Positions 32,824 through 41,261 of a DNA stretch of 64,000 bases are shown piece by piece. Location of the stretch: assembly GCA_016872515.1 (NCBI GenBank), contig VGZR01000003.1, positions 55,250 through 119,249 of the forward strand. Direction: 5' to 3'. The notes under the pieces are model-generated. The model worked only from the letters and a program-made list of their open reading frames with translations, did no database searches and was not told the DNA's origin. The stretch comes from SAR202 cluster bacterium. GTDB lineage: Bacteria > Chloroflexota > Dehalococcoidia > Lucifugimonadales > VGZR01. The translations under genes and the position numbers were made by a program. Numbering within the stretch: the first letter of the stretch is position 1; every line of letters starts with the position of its first letter.

Positions 32824-32967
32824 CCGTTCCGGCGGACTGGCTCTCCAGGCCCTGCATCAGTAGGTCGCCGGCCCCCGAGGTTGGAGACTGCGGTTCGGTG
32901 TATGGCGCCTAGGGGCGCCCAGGCGGCTGTTTTCAGGACAGCCGAAGTGTATTCTCAGGTCTGCGGG

Positions 32968-32991
32968 AGGGGCGCAGCATGCTGCGCCCCT
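32968..32991. repeat. R3 palindrome, copy b
   Basis: Perfect 24-base palindrome AGGGGCGCAGCATGCTGCGCCCCT followed by AC, keeping the outer AGGGGC / GCCCCT arms of the R3 family but with a different self-complementary core. It lies upstream of the sdh promoter. Confidence 0.75.
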
Positions 32992-33052
32992 ACAAAACCA
33001 ACCTCCTTGACCACATAGCCGCCCTCTGCTTCTCTGTGCTCGGATCGGTTCC

Positions 33053-33081
33053 TTGTAGCTGAAATCTGCATCTGATATATT
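33053..33081 (+). promoter_or_regulatory. Predicted promoter of the sdh operon
   Basis: TTGTAG (33053-33058), 17-base spacer, TATATT (33076-33081). The distance to the sdhA ATG at 33116 is about 35 bases, with AGGTAGGG before the start. The sequence around it is unusually AT-rich for this window. Confidence 0.45.
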
Positions 33082-33115
33082 CCAGCAGGTTAGCCAAGCT
33101 CAGAGGCAGGTAGGG

Positions 33116-34792
33116 ATGATTGACCAAGATGTATTGGTGATCGGCGCAGGGCTGGCGGGGATGCGCGCGGCCTTGGCCGCCGCGGAGAACGGCGCGAGCG
33201 TCGCAGTGGTGACCAAGGTCTATCCGGTCCGCAGCCACTCCAACGCCGCGCAAGGCGGCATCAACGCGGCCCTCACCGACCGCGGCGACAAGTGGGAAGA
33301 CCATGCCTACGACACGGTCAAGGGCAGCGACTACCTGGGCGACCAGGACGCCATCGAGGTGATGTGCCGCGAGGCCGGCCAGGAAGTCATCACGATGGAG
33401 CACATGGGCACCATTTTCAGCCGCGACGACGCCGGCAAGCTGGGCGTCCGGGCCTTCGGCGGGCAGCGCCAGGCGCGCACGTTCTTCGTGGCCGACTTCA
33501 CCGGGCAAGCGCTGCTCCACGTCCTCCACGAGCAGGTGCTCAAGCACAAGGTCAAGGTCTATGAGGAGTGGTTCGTCCTGTCGCTCCTAGTCGAGGATGG
33601 CGAGTGCTGCGGCGCGGTGGTCATGGACATCCGCACCGGCGCCATCCACGTGTTCCGTGCGAAGGCGGTCATCCTGGCCAGCGGCGGACTGGGGCGCGTG
33701 TTCGAGCCGAGCACCAACGCCCTCATCTGCACCGGCGACGGCATGGCGCAAGCCTACCGCGTCGGCGCGCCGCTGATGGACATGGAGATGGTCCAGTACC
33801 ATCCCACGACACTGAAGAGCAACGGCGCCCTCATGTCCGAGGCGGCCAGGGGCGAAGGCGCATACCTTGTCAACGCCTTGGGCGAGCGGTTCATGAAGAA
33901 GTACGCGCCCAACATGATGGAACTGGCCTCCCGCGATGTTGTGTCGCGTTCTGAGCAGACGGAGATCAACGAAGGCCGCGGCATCAACGGCTGCGTGCTC
34001 CTCGACTGCCGCCACCTTGGAGAGAAGAAGATCAACGAAAGGCTCCTGACCATCCGAGAGGTCGCCAAGGACTTCGCAGGAGTGGACATGGTCCAGGAGC
34101 CGGTGCCCATCCGCCCGGGGATGCACTACCAGATGGGCGGCATCCTGACTGATGTGGACGGCCAGACGGCCGTCCCCGGCCTGTATGCGGCGGGCGAGAC
34201 GGCCTGCGTCAGCGTCCACGGCGGCAACCGGCTCGGCGCCAACTCCCTCCTCGATACGCTCGTGTTCGGCCGACGCTCCGGCGTCCACGCATCCGACCGG
34301 GCCAAGTACACCAAGCACAAGAACCTGACCGACGCGTCCGCGGACAACGACCGGCAGCACATCCGCGCCCTGCTCGACCGCAACGGCCCCGGCGAGATGT
34401 TCGGCAAGGTGCGCCTGGAGATGGGCCAGACCATGAACCAACACCTGGCGGTCTTCCGCAACCAGCAAGGTATGGAGACGGCGCTCGCCAAGGTCCGCGA
34501 ACTGAAGCAGCGGTACGAGAAGGTCATCGTCCACGACAAGGGCAAGACCTTCAACACCAATCTCATCTTCACGCTGGAGTTGGGGTTCATGCTGGACTGT
34601 GCCGAGGCCATCGTGCTCGGCGCCCTCGAACGCAGAGAGAGCCGCGGCGCTCATACCAGGACCGACATGCCCAAACGGGACGACGAGAACTGGCTCAAAC
34701 ATATCCTGATCGCCAAGACGCCGGAAGAACCGAAGGTCTCGTACAAGCCGGTCGTCATCACCCAGTGGAAGCCTCAGGCCAGGACGTACTAG
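33116..34792 (+). CDS. sdhA: Succinate dehydrogenase/fumarate reductase flavoprotein subunit
   Basis: 558-residue catalytic subunit interconverting succinate and fumarate. The N-terminal FAD fold is VLVIGAGLAGMRAALAAAE. SHSNAAQGGINAAL carries H41, the covalent FAD histidine. Catalytic region motifs include MEMVQYHPTTL, SEAARGEGAYLVN, RPGMHYQMGGI and ETACVSVHGGNRLGANSLLD. Length is normal. First gene of sdhA-sdhB-sdhE. No SdhC/SdhD cytochrome b subunits are present; the third gene is of the CCG type, which places this complex among the SdhABE-type enzymes described in archaea and some bacteria. Direction of reaction in vivo is not known. Confidence 0.95.
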   Translation: MIDQDVLVIGAGLAGMRAALAAAENGASVAVVTKVYPVRSHSNAAQGGINAALTDRGDKWEDHAYDTVKGSDYLGDQDAIEVMCREAGQEVITMEHMGTIFSRDDAGKLGVRAFGGQRQARTFFVADFTGQALLHVLHEQVLKHKVKVYEEWFVLSLLVEDGECCGAVVMDIRTGAIHVFRAKAVILASGGLGRVFEPSTNALICTGDGMAQAYRVGAPLMDMEMVQYHPTTLKSNGALMSEAARGEGAYLVNALGERFMKKYAPNMMELASRDVVSRSEQTEINEGRGINGCVLLDCRHLGEKKINERLLTIREVAKDFAGVDMVQEPVPIRPGMHYQMGGILTDVDGQTAVPGLYAAGETACVSVHGGNRLGANSLLDTLVFGRRSGVHASDRAKYTKHKNLTDASADNDRQHIRALLDRNGPGEMFGKVRLEMGQTMNQHLAVFRNQQGMETALAKVRELKQRYEKVIVHDKGKTFNTNLIFTLELGFMLDCAEAIVLGALERRESRGAHTRTDMPKRDDENWLKHILIAKTPEEPKVSYKPVVITQWKPQARTY

Positions 34793-34831
34793 CCCTGAGC
34801 CTATCGCCCTGAACTTGTCGAAGGAAGAGGA
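34793..34831 (+). repeat. R5-type repeat motif in the sdhA-sdhB gap
   Basis: Contains GCCCTGAGCCTATCG and CCCTGAACTTGTCGAAGG, two versions of the widespread CCTGAGC-TTGTCGAAGG motif. The same motif is seen at about 30563-30583. The GAAGGAAGAGG end of the second unit serves as the ribosome site of sdhB. Confidence 0.6.
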
Positions 34832-34838
34832 CTGGCGG

Positions 34839-35795
34839 ATGGAAGTCACGCTGAACGTCAGGCGCTACGACCCCGACTCGGCCAAGCCCGCGCCGTACTA
34901 CCAGGAGTATGACCTTGAGATAGACGAGACGCACACGGTCTTGGACGGTCTCATCAAGGTGCGGGAGGAGGTGGACGGCACGCTGGCGCTCCGCTGTTCA
35001 TGCCGCAGCGCCGTCTGCGGCTCATGCGCCATGCGGGTGAACGGCCATGCCGTTCTGGCCTGCAAGACCAAGGTAAGGGACCTGCTGCACCGTGGCAGCA
35101 CGAAGCTCACGGTGGAACCCGCGGGCAACATGCCCATCATCAAAGACCTGGTGGTGGAGTTCAACGTTTTCTGGGACAAGATCCGGGCGGTGGAGCCGTG
35201 GCTGCAGCCGCAGGGCGTGCCCCCGCAGCAAGAGTACATCGCGCCCAACGAGGACATGTTGCACCTGGCGGGCGTGATGGCGTGCATCATGTGTGGCGCG
35301 TGCGTGTCGGACTGCACTGTGCTGGAGGTGGACAAACACTTCCTCGGCCCAGCGGCGCTGGCGAAGGCCTACCGGTTCGTGGCCGACCCGCGCGACGACG
35401 CCGAGAAGTCCAGACTGGGCAAGCTCGTCCAGTACGGCGGCGTGTGGGACTGCACACGCTGCATGCAGTGCGTCCAGGTCTGCCCCAAGGGCGTGGATCC
35501 CATGGGCCGTATCATGGCCCTGCGCGACCGTGCCATCGAGAACGGCTACCACAACTCCAACGGCGCACGCCACGCCGAGACGTTCGCCCGCTCGATCAAG
35601 CACAGCGGGACGCTGGACGAACTGCGCCTGCCCATCGGCACATTCGGCATCTGGAACGTCAAGGAGATGCTCAAGCTCATCCCCCTGGGCCTCAAGGCCC
35701 AGATGAGAGGCAAGCGGCCGCCCATCTTCCATAAGGCCATCCCCGGCGCGGAGAACGTGCGCCGCATCTTCGAGAAGGTCGAGAGCAAGCGATGA
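34839..35795 (+). CDS. sdhB: Succinate dehydrogenase/fumarate reductase iron-sulfur subunit
   Basis: 318 residues, longer than the usual 240-250 because of a C-terminal extension. The N-terminal plant-type ferredoxin domain binds [2Fe-2S] through CSCRSAVCGSCAMRVNGHAV and a later Cys in LAC. Two C-terminal ferredoxin motifs, CIMCGACVSDC and CTRCMQCVQVCPKGV, would bind the remaining clusters. The start at 34839 has GAAGGAAGAGG 8 bases before it, and the TTG at 34815 is disfavoured. Overlaps sdhE by 4 bases (ATGA), so translation is coupled. The extension ends in a lysine-rich helix that may contact SdhE or the membrane. Confidence 0.94.
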   Translation: MEVTLNVRRYDPDSAKPAPYYQEYDLEIDETHTVLDGLIKVREEVDGTLALRCSCRSAVCGSCAMRVNGHAVLACKTKVRDLLHRGSTKLTVEPAGNMPIIKDLVVEFNVFWDKIRAVEPWLQPQGVPPQQEYIAPNEDMLHLAGVMACIMCGACVSDCTVLEVDKHFLGPAALAKAYRFVADPRDDAEKSRLGKLVQYGGVWDCTRCMQCVQVCPKGVDPMGRIMALRDRAIENGYHNSNGARHAETFARSIKHSGTLDELRLPIGTFGIWNVKEMLKLIPLGLKAQMRGKRPPIFHKAIPGAENVRRIFEKVESKR

Positions 35796-36694
35796 CGGGT
35801 TCTGTCAAGTACGCCTTCTATCCCGGGTGTGTGTCGCGCGGGGCGTGTCCGGAGCTCTACTCCGCCACGATAGAGGTCTGCGCGCGGCTGGGCATCGAGC
35901 TGGAGACCAAGGGGATGCAGTCGGCTTCATGCACCGGCGCGGGTGTGCTCCAGGAGAAGAATCGGCGCCTCGGCGACACACTCAACGCGCGGAACTTCGC
36001 CCTGGCAGAACGCACGGGCCTCCCGCTGATGACGATATGCAGCACCTGCCAGGGCGTCATGGCCCAGGCCAACGACCGGCTGACCAAAGACCCAGATTAC
36101 CTCAAGTCCATCAACGCCGACCTGGCGCCGGAGGGCCTGGAATACAAGGGCACCGCGAACCCGAAGCACCTGCTGTGGATACTCCTGGAAGAGGTTGGCC
36201 TGAACCGGGTGCGGGCCAGGGTCACCCGTCCGTTGAAGGGACTCAAGATCGCGCCCTTCTACGGGTGCTACATCGTGCGGCCGTCGTCCGTGCTGGGCTA
36301 CCAGGAGCACCCGGAGCGGAGCGACGCCTTGGAGCAGGTCATCCAGGTCGTGGGCGCGGAGGTGGCCGACTTTCCGGGCAAGACCGCGTGCTGCGGCTTC
36401 CCCATCCTGACTATCAACGAGAAGGCTTCGATGAAGATGGTTTCGAACCATACCCTGTCGGCCAAGGACGCGGGAGCGACGGCGATGGTGACGCCGTGCC
36501 CGCTCTGCCACCTGAACTTGGACGGCTACCAGCCCACCGCGGCGGCGCAGGCGCGGAAGCCCATAGACCTGTCCATCCTCCACCTGCCGCAGCTCATCGG
36601 CTTGGCGATGGGCATAGACGCCAAGGCGCTCGGCCTGAACAAACACATCATGTCCACGCAGAAGCTCGTCTCCCAGGTGGCCGTGGCGCAGTAG
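35792..36694 (+). CDS. CCG-domain protein, SdhE/HdrB-like third subunit of succinate dehydrogenase
   Basis: 300 residues with two cysteine-rich CCG domains. The first has FYPGCVSRGACPE and ICSTCQGVM. The second has PFYGCYIVRPS, KTACCGFPI and TPCPLCHLNL. The pattern C-x(n)-CCG-x(n)-C-x-x-C matches HdrB and the SdhE subunit of archaeal-type succinate:quinone oxidoreductases. No transmembrane helix is predicted, so membrane contact would be through amphipathic helices. It shares an ATGA overlap with sdhB. It likely binds a [4Fe-4S] (possibly non-cubane) cluster and passes electrons to quinone or a thiol carrier. Naming varies between groups, so no symbol is given. Confidence 0.88.
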   Translation: MTGSVKYAFYPGCVSRGACPELYSATIEVCARLGIELETKGMQSASCTGAGVLQEKNRRLGDTLNARNFALAERTGLPLMTICSTCQGVMAQANDRLTKDPDYLKSINADLAPEGLEYKGTANPKHLLWILLEEVGLNRVRARVTRPLKGLKIAPFYGCYIVRPSSVLGYQEHPERSDALEQVIQVVGAEVADFPGKTACCGFPILTINEKASMKMVSNHTLSAKDAGATAMVTPCPLCHLNLDGYQPTAAAQARKPIDLSILHLPQLIGLAMGIDAKALGLNKHIMSTQKLVSQVAVAQ

Positions 36695-36784
36695 CCCAAC
36701 TGAGGAGGCTGCCATGACTACCAACTGTCAAGGGGCTGCAAGGACTGAAAGGCTCCCGATGTAGCAAGCAGCGTTTACGCTTGA

Positions 36785-36822
36785 GAAAAACGAAGGCCAC
36801 CCAACGGGTGGCCTTCGTTTTC
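36785..36822. terminator. Bidirectional terminator between the sdh and mdh operons
   Basis: Perfect 16-base stem AAAACGAAGGCCACCC-AAC-GGGTGGCCTTCGTTTT with A-run on the left and T-run on the right. It lies between the convergent sdhE (ends 36694) and mdh (ends 36862) and serves both strands. Confidence 0.92.
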
Positions 36823-36861
36823 GGCGGCCTTGTTGGCGGCTATGGGAGCCACAAGGTCACT

Positions 36862-37794
36862 CTAGCCTGCCTTCTTCATGACCTCGACCAGCTCCGCCAC
36901 CGCGGCGGCGGACTTTTGGAGGGCGGCGGACTCCTCGGACGTCAGGTCGAACTGAATCACCTGGTCAACACCGCCGGCGCCGAGCTTGACGGGCACACCG
37001 ACGAACAGGCCTTTGATGCCGTATTCGCCCTCCAGATAAACGGTACAGGGTAGTATCTGTTTCTTGTCAAGGAGGATGGACTCGACCATCTGGACGACCG
37101 CAGCAGACGGTGCGTAGTAGGCGCTGCCGGTCTTGAGCAGGTTCACGATTTCGGCGCCGCCATTCTGCGTCCGCTTCACGATCTCGTCCAGCCGCGCCTT
37201 TGGGATGAGCTTGGCGACGGGGACGCCGCCGACGTTGGTGGAGCCGACGACGGGCACCATAGTATCGCCGTGGCCGCCGAGCACCCAGGCTGAGACCACC
37301 TCCACCGAGACCTTCAGCTCCTGGGCGAGGAAAGTACGGAAGCGCGCGGTGTCCAGTATGCCCGCCATGCCCACGACGCGGTTCTTTGGGAACTTGCTCA
37401 CCTGGAACGCCCGCTGCGCCATGGCGTCGAGGGGGTTGGTCACTGGCAGCAAGACGGAGTTGGGCGAGCGCTTGGCTACCTCAGTCACGACGGAGGTGAC
37501 GATCTTCATGTTGGTCAGGAGCAGGTCGTCGCGGCTCATGCCGGGCTTGCGGGCGATGCCGGAGGTGATGACGACGACATCGGAGTTCGCCGTCTCGTCG
37601 TAACCGTTGCTGCCCACGACCTTGGCGTCGGTGCCCAGGACCGGGCCCGACTCCAGCATGTCCAACGCCTTGCCCTGCGGCAGGCCCTCGATGATGTCCA
37701 CGAGCACGACGTCGGCGTAGCCCTTGTCGAAGACCCGCTGGGCCACCGTAGCGCCGACGTTGCCCGCGCCTACAACTGTTACTTTCTTTCGCAC
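36862..37794 (-). CDS. mdh: Malate dehydrogenase (LDH-like type)
   Basis: 310-residue NAD-dependent enzyme. The Rossmann loop is [14 protein letters not shown] and the NAD-selecting aspartate is in [22 protein letters not shown] carries the malate-binding arginines, VTNPLDAM is the substrate-contact loop, and [11 protein letters not shown] holds the catalytic histidine. Arg rather than Gln in the specificity loop marks malate rather than lactate. Last gene of the operon pccB, small subunit, pycB, icd, mdh on the minus strand. It converges on the sdh operon. Confidence 0.95.
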   Translation of the reverse strand: MRKKVTVVGAGNVGATVAQRVFDKGYADVVLVDIIEGLPQGKALDMLESGPVLGTDAKVVGSNGYDETANSDVVVITSGIARKPGMSRDDLLLTNMKIVTSVVTEVAKRSPNSVLLPVTNPLDAMAQRAFQVSKFPKNRVVGMAGILDTARFRTFLAQELKVSVEVVSAWVLGGHGDTMVPVVGSTNVGGVPVAKLIPKARLDEIVKRTQNGGAEIVNLLKTGSAYYAPSAAVVQMVESILLDKKQILPCTVYLEGEYGIKGLFVGVPVKLGAGGVDQVIQFDLTSEESAALQKSAAAVAELVEVMKKAG

Positions 37795-37841
37795 GTATCT
37801 ACTCTCCTCGATATCTGGGCTCTCTGAGCCGCATTAAGTCT

Positions 37842-39050
37842 CTATCCCTTTGCCTTCACGCAAGCGTCCCACCGCTTGTCGAGGCTCGCGTCCTCAACGG
37901 TGGCCATGACGTAGTCGCCGAACTGCTTGCAGGTGGCGCCCTCTTTCCGGCCGGTGATGACGACCTTCTTCTCATACTGCCCGCAAACGTCCAGGGCCTT
38001 GTTCAAACGGCTGCCGAGTTCGGGGAAGTGGATGTGGTCAAGAAGCATGGCGCTGGCGCGGAGCATGGAGCTGGGGTCGGCGTATTGGACGCGGCCCTCC
38101 TGCACCATGCGCGGCGCGCTGCCGTGGATGGCCTCGAACATGGCGTAGCGCTTGCCGGCGTTGGCGCTGCCTGCGGTGCCCACGCCACCCTGGATCTCCG
38201 CCGCCTCGTCGGTAAGGATGTCGCCGTAGAGGTTGGGCAGCACAAGCACCTGGAACTGGTTGCGGCGTTTGATGTCCAGCAGCTTGGCCGTCATGATGTC
38301 TATGTACCAGCTGTCCCACTCGATACCGGCGTATCTGCCCGCGATCTTGCGCATGATGTCCAAGAACTTGCCGTCGGTGGTCTTCACGATGTTGGCTTTG
38401 GTGACGGCCGTCACCTTCTTCTTGCCGGTGCGCTTGGCGTGGGCGAAAGCGGCGTCGATGATGCGCTCGCAGCCCTGGGTGGTGATGACACGGAAGTCCA
38501 CCGCCAGGTCGGTTGTGACGTTGATGCCCTGGCTGCCCACGGCATACAGGTCCTCCGTGTTCTCGCGGAAGAATGTCCAATCGATGTTCTGGCTGGGGAC
38601 GCGGACGGGGCGGATGTTCGCGAATAGGTCGAGCTCTTTGCGCATGGCCACGTTGGCGCTCTCGATGTTGGGCCAGCCGTCGCCCTGTTCTGGCGTGTGG
38701 GTCGGCCCTTTGAGAGTGACGTGGCATTTCTTGATCTCCGCCAGGACGTCTTCGGGGATGGCCTTCATCTTGGCCGCTCGGTTCTCGATGGTGAGGCCCT
38801 CGACAACCTTGAATTGGATCTTGCCGCGCTTCACTTGGTCGCGGAGCAGGTATTCTAGTACTCGTTGGGATTCAGCGGTTATGGTCGGCCCTATGCCGTC
38901 GCCGCCGATGATGCCGATGATGATGGGCGAAATCTTGGAGTAGTCGGTCCAGTCGCCCTCTTTCTTCAGGCGTTCGACCCGTTCGAGTTGCTGTTCGAGG
39001 ACTTTCCCAAAATGGGCCTGGGCCTCCTCGATAGCCTTGCGGTCAACCAA
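37842..39050 (-). CDS. icd: Isocitrate dehydrogenase (isocitrate/isopropylmalate dehydrogenase family)
   Basis: 402 residues. Substrate-binding pattern S-x-N-x-x-x-R...R is in ESANVAMRKELDLFANIRPV. Catalytic Tyr is in FRENTEDLYAVG, Lys in TAVTKANIVK, and metal aspartates in NLYGDILTDEAAEIQGG. SANAGKRYAMFEAIHGSAPR is the cofactor region. The start appears to be TTG 39050, with AAAGGAG 7-8 bases upstream. The N-terminal about 40 residues are helical and longer than in isopropylmalate dehydrogenase, favouring isocitrate. Cofactor preference (NAD or NADP) not decided. It sits between pycB and mdh, all in the same direction. Confidence 0.9.
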   Translation of the reverse strand: MVDRKAIEEAQAHFGKVLEQQLERVERLKKEGDWTDYSKISPIIIGIIGGDGIGPTITAESQRVLEYLLRDQVKRGKIQFKVVEGLTIENRAAKMKAIPEDVLAEIKKCHVTLKGPTHTPEQGDGWPNIESANVAMRKELDLFANIRPVRVPSQNIDWTFFRENTEDLYAVGSQGINVTTDLAVDFRVITTQGCERIIDAAFAHAKRTGKKKVTAVTKANIVKTTDGKFLDIMRKIAGRYAGIEWDSWYIDIMTAKLLDIKRRNQFQVLVLPNLYGDILTDEAAEIQGGVGTAGSANAGKRYAMFEAIHGSAPRMVQEGRVQYADPSSMLRASAMLLDHIHFPELGSRLNKALDVCGQYEKKVVITGRKEGATCKQFGDYVMATVEDASLDKRWDACVKAKG

Positions 39051-39091
39051 CGTCGGCTCCTTTCCGCTTCAATGTGTTCAGGCTCCCAAAA

Positions 39092-40936
39092 TCAAGGTGC
39101 AATCATAACCAGAACGTCGCCCTTCCTGACGGATGCGCCAGGTTTCAGCGGCAACGCCTTGATGGTGCCGCTGACGGTCGCCGGTAAGGTATTTTCCATC
39201 TTCATGGCCTCCATCACTGCAACGGGGTCACCCGGTTTGACCTTGGCACCCTCCTGCACCAGGTAGCGCAGCAGCAGGCCGGGCATGGGCGCGGCCATAA
39301 CGATGTCTTCAGTAGCGTTCGCCATCTGGTTGGGCCTGCGCGCCACCGACGGCTTGCTGGCGGAGCCGCCTACGACGGGGTCAACGACGACCTCATAGTA
39401 CTCGCCCTCCACGAAGACGTTGAAGGTGCGAGCGCTCGGACTTGGAGCAGGCGTGGCCAGAGCAGGCGCTTCTGCTTTGGCAGGCGGAAGTGCAGTGGCA
39501 GCCACTGGTGGAGCAATGGGCGTGGCCTTGGGCTGCGGTTTCATGTCATCAGGCATCGGCTCAAGGCCGTGTTTGATGCGCAAGAACTTCATTCCGGTGG
39601 TGGGGTAGAGGGCATAGATGAGGACGTCGTCTAGGTCAGATGAGATGTCTTTGACCGCGGCCTTGGCCTTTTCCAACTCTGGCTCCAAAAGGCTCGCGGG
39701 CTTCTGTGTCATAGGCTTCTCGCCCTTGGGATAGCCTTTGAGGGCGACGTTGACCACCTCGGCGTCAACGGGAGCGGGCGGGCGTCCGTACAGGCCGTAT
39801 ACGTAGTCCTTGACTTGGCCGGAGACCATCTTGTACCGCCCGAAGAGGACATTGCTCACCGACTGGGAGCCGACCATCTGGCTGGTTGGAGTGACCAGGG
39901 GCGGGTAGCCCAGGTCTTTGCGGGTCTTCGGGATCTCGCGCAGCACATCATCCAGGCGGTCGAGGGCATCGGCCTCCTTGAGCTGCGATACGAGGTTGCT
40001 GGTCATGCCGCCAGGAATCTGGTGGGTGAGCACCCGCGGGTCTATCACAGCAGCGCGGGGGCTCTCCATGAACGGCTTGTACTTTGGGAGGATGGTTTCC
40101 AGGTAGTCGGCCAGCTTCAGTAGTCTCTGGAAATCGAGGCCGCAGTCGCGGTCGGTGCCCGAGAGGCTGACCACAAGCGGCTCGATGGCGGGCTGGGCAG
40201 TGCGCAGCGCCAGCGGCGAGAGGCAGGTGTCCACGATGTCCACGCCAGCCTCGATGGCCTTGAGGACCGACATCGAGGCCATGCCGCTAGTGTAGTGGGT
40301 GTGGAGTTGGAGCGGTACCTTGAGTTCGCCCTTGAGGGCCTTCACCAGTTCGTAGGCGTCGTACGGCGCCAGGAGGCCGGCCATGTCCTTGATGGCGATG
40401 CTGTGTGCGCCGATGCCCTGGAACTGCCTTGCCTTGGCCAGGTAGTAGTCCAGGTTGAAGATGGGGCCGCCCAGCCGGCCGCTCTCGGTCACCGAGTAGC
40501 AGATGGCCATCTGGAGGTGCTTGCCGGACTTGACGACGGCCTTGGCGGCCGTGTCCAGGTTCCATTCATCGTTGAGGGCGTCAAACACGCGGAAAATGTC
40601 TATGCCCGCCTCGGCGGAGTGTTGCACGAACGCGTTCACGACATCGTCAGCGTAGGTGCGGTAGCCGACCAGCGACTGGCCCCGCAGGAGCATCGAGAGC
40701 TTGGTGTGGGGCATGAGTTGCCGGAGGGTGCGCAGCCGCTTCCACGGGTCTTCGCCCAGATAGCGCGTCGTCACGTCGAACGTCGCGCCGCCCCAGACCT
40801 CCATGGAGTAGAAACCTATGGCGTCCATCTCGGGGGCGATGGGCGCCATGTCCTCGATGCGCAGACGGGTGGCCAGGTTGCTCTGGTGGGCGTCGCGGAA
40901 GGTCGTGTCGCTTATTTTGACCGGGTTCTTCGCCAT
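39092..40936 (-). CDS. pycB: Pyruvate carboxylase subunit B / oxaloacetate decarboxylase alpha subunit
   Basis: 614 residues. The carboxyltransferase barrel (1-about 460) has ISDTTFRDAHQSNLATR, EVWGGATFDV, the catalytic-lysine region IAIKDMAGLL, and metal histidines in QLHTHYTSGMA. A Pro/Ala-rich linker (about 480-515) leads to the biotinyl domain with VMEAMKMEN, K579 being biotinylated. It can act as the carboxyltransferase of two-subunit pyruvate carboxylase, which needs a PycA biotin carboxylase not found in this window, or as the alpha subunit of the OadB sodium pump at 360-1517. Its operon context with icd and mdh fits anaplerosis. Both roles are possible. Confidence 0.93.
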   Translation of the reverse strand: MAKNPVKISDTTFRDAHQSNLATRLRIEDMAPIAPEMDAIGFYSMEVWGGATFDVTTRYLGEDPWKRLRTLRQLMPHTKLSMLLRGQSLVGYRTYADDVVNAFVQHSAEAGIDIFRVFDALNDEWNLDTAAKAVVKSGKHLQMAICYSVTESGRLGGPIFNLDYYLAKARQFQGIGAHSIAIKDMAGLLAPYDAYELVKALKGELKVPLQLHTHYTSGMASMSVLKAIEAGVDIVDTCLSPLALRTAQPAIEPLVVSLSGTDRDCGLDFQRLLKLADYLETILPKYKPFMESPRAAVIDPRVLTHQIPGGMTSNLVSQLKEADALDRLDDVLREIPKTRKDLGYPPLVTPTSQMVGSQSVSNVLFGRYKMVSGQVKDYVYGLYGRPPAPVDAEVVNVALKGYPKGEKPMTQKPASLLEPELEKAKAAVKDISSDLDDVLIYALYPTTGMKFLRIKHGLEPMPDDMKPQPKATPIAPPVAATALPPAKAEAPALATPAPSPSARTFNVFVEGEYYEVVVDPVVGGSASKPSVARRPNQMANATEDIVMAAPMPGLLLRYLVQEGAKVKPGDPVAVMEAMKMENTLPATVSGTIKALPLKPGASVRKGDVLVMIAP

Positions 40937-40982
40937 GAGACTCGCTGTGATGGATTATATGAATGTGATTGAGGCAGTGCTG

Positions 40983-41261
40983 TCACTCGGCCGGAGTGTG
41001 CGGGAATGCCTGCCGCATCGGGGTCCACGAGACGCGCCGCCATGCGCCTGGGCGACAGGAGGGGACGTGCACGCTGTGTGGCACCGTCTCGCGTCGCATC
41101 GGCTCCCACGCCGCTGACCTCCATCCTCTCAATGGCAACATATCAGCGTCTGGGGCGAAGGACTTGGCGGGAGGTTCTGCTTCCAGGTATGCCTCGACCG
41201 CGGCCAGGATGGCCATGATTTTCTTGGATGGGGGCCTCCCATCGGTGCTGGGGCCGTTCAA
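40983..41261 (-). CDS. Small subunit of an acyl-CoA carboxylase/decarboxylase (epsilon-like)
   Basis: 92 residues. A helix [14 protein letters not shown] is followed by a Pro/Ala linker and [11 protein letters not shown], the W-R-x-A-x-R-x-E/P-x-M pattern seen in small subunits that accompany biotin-dependent carboxyltransferases. The start is TTG 41261, overlapping the pccB stop by 4 bases (TTGA), which indicates translational coupling. It ends 46 bases before the pycB start. Function as an assembly or stabilising subunit is inferred from context; similarity is short, so the call is moderate. Confidence 0.6.
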   Translation of the reverse strand: MNGPSTDGRPPSKKIMAILAAVEAYLEAEPPAKSFAPDADMLPLRGWRSAAWEPMRRETVPHSVHVPSCRPGAWRRVSWTPMRQAFPHTPAE

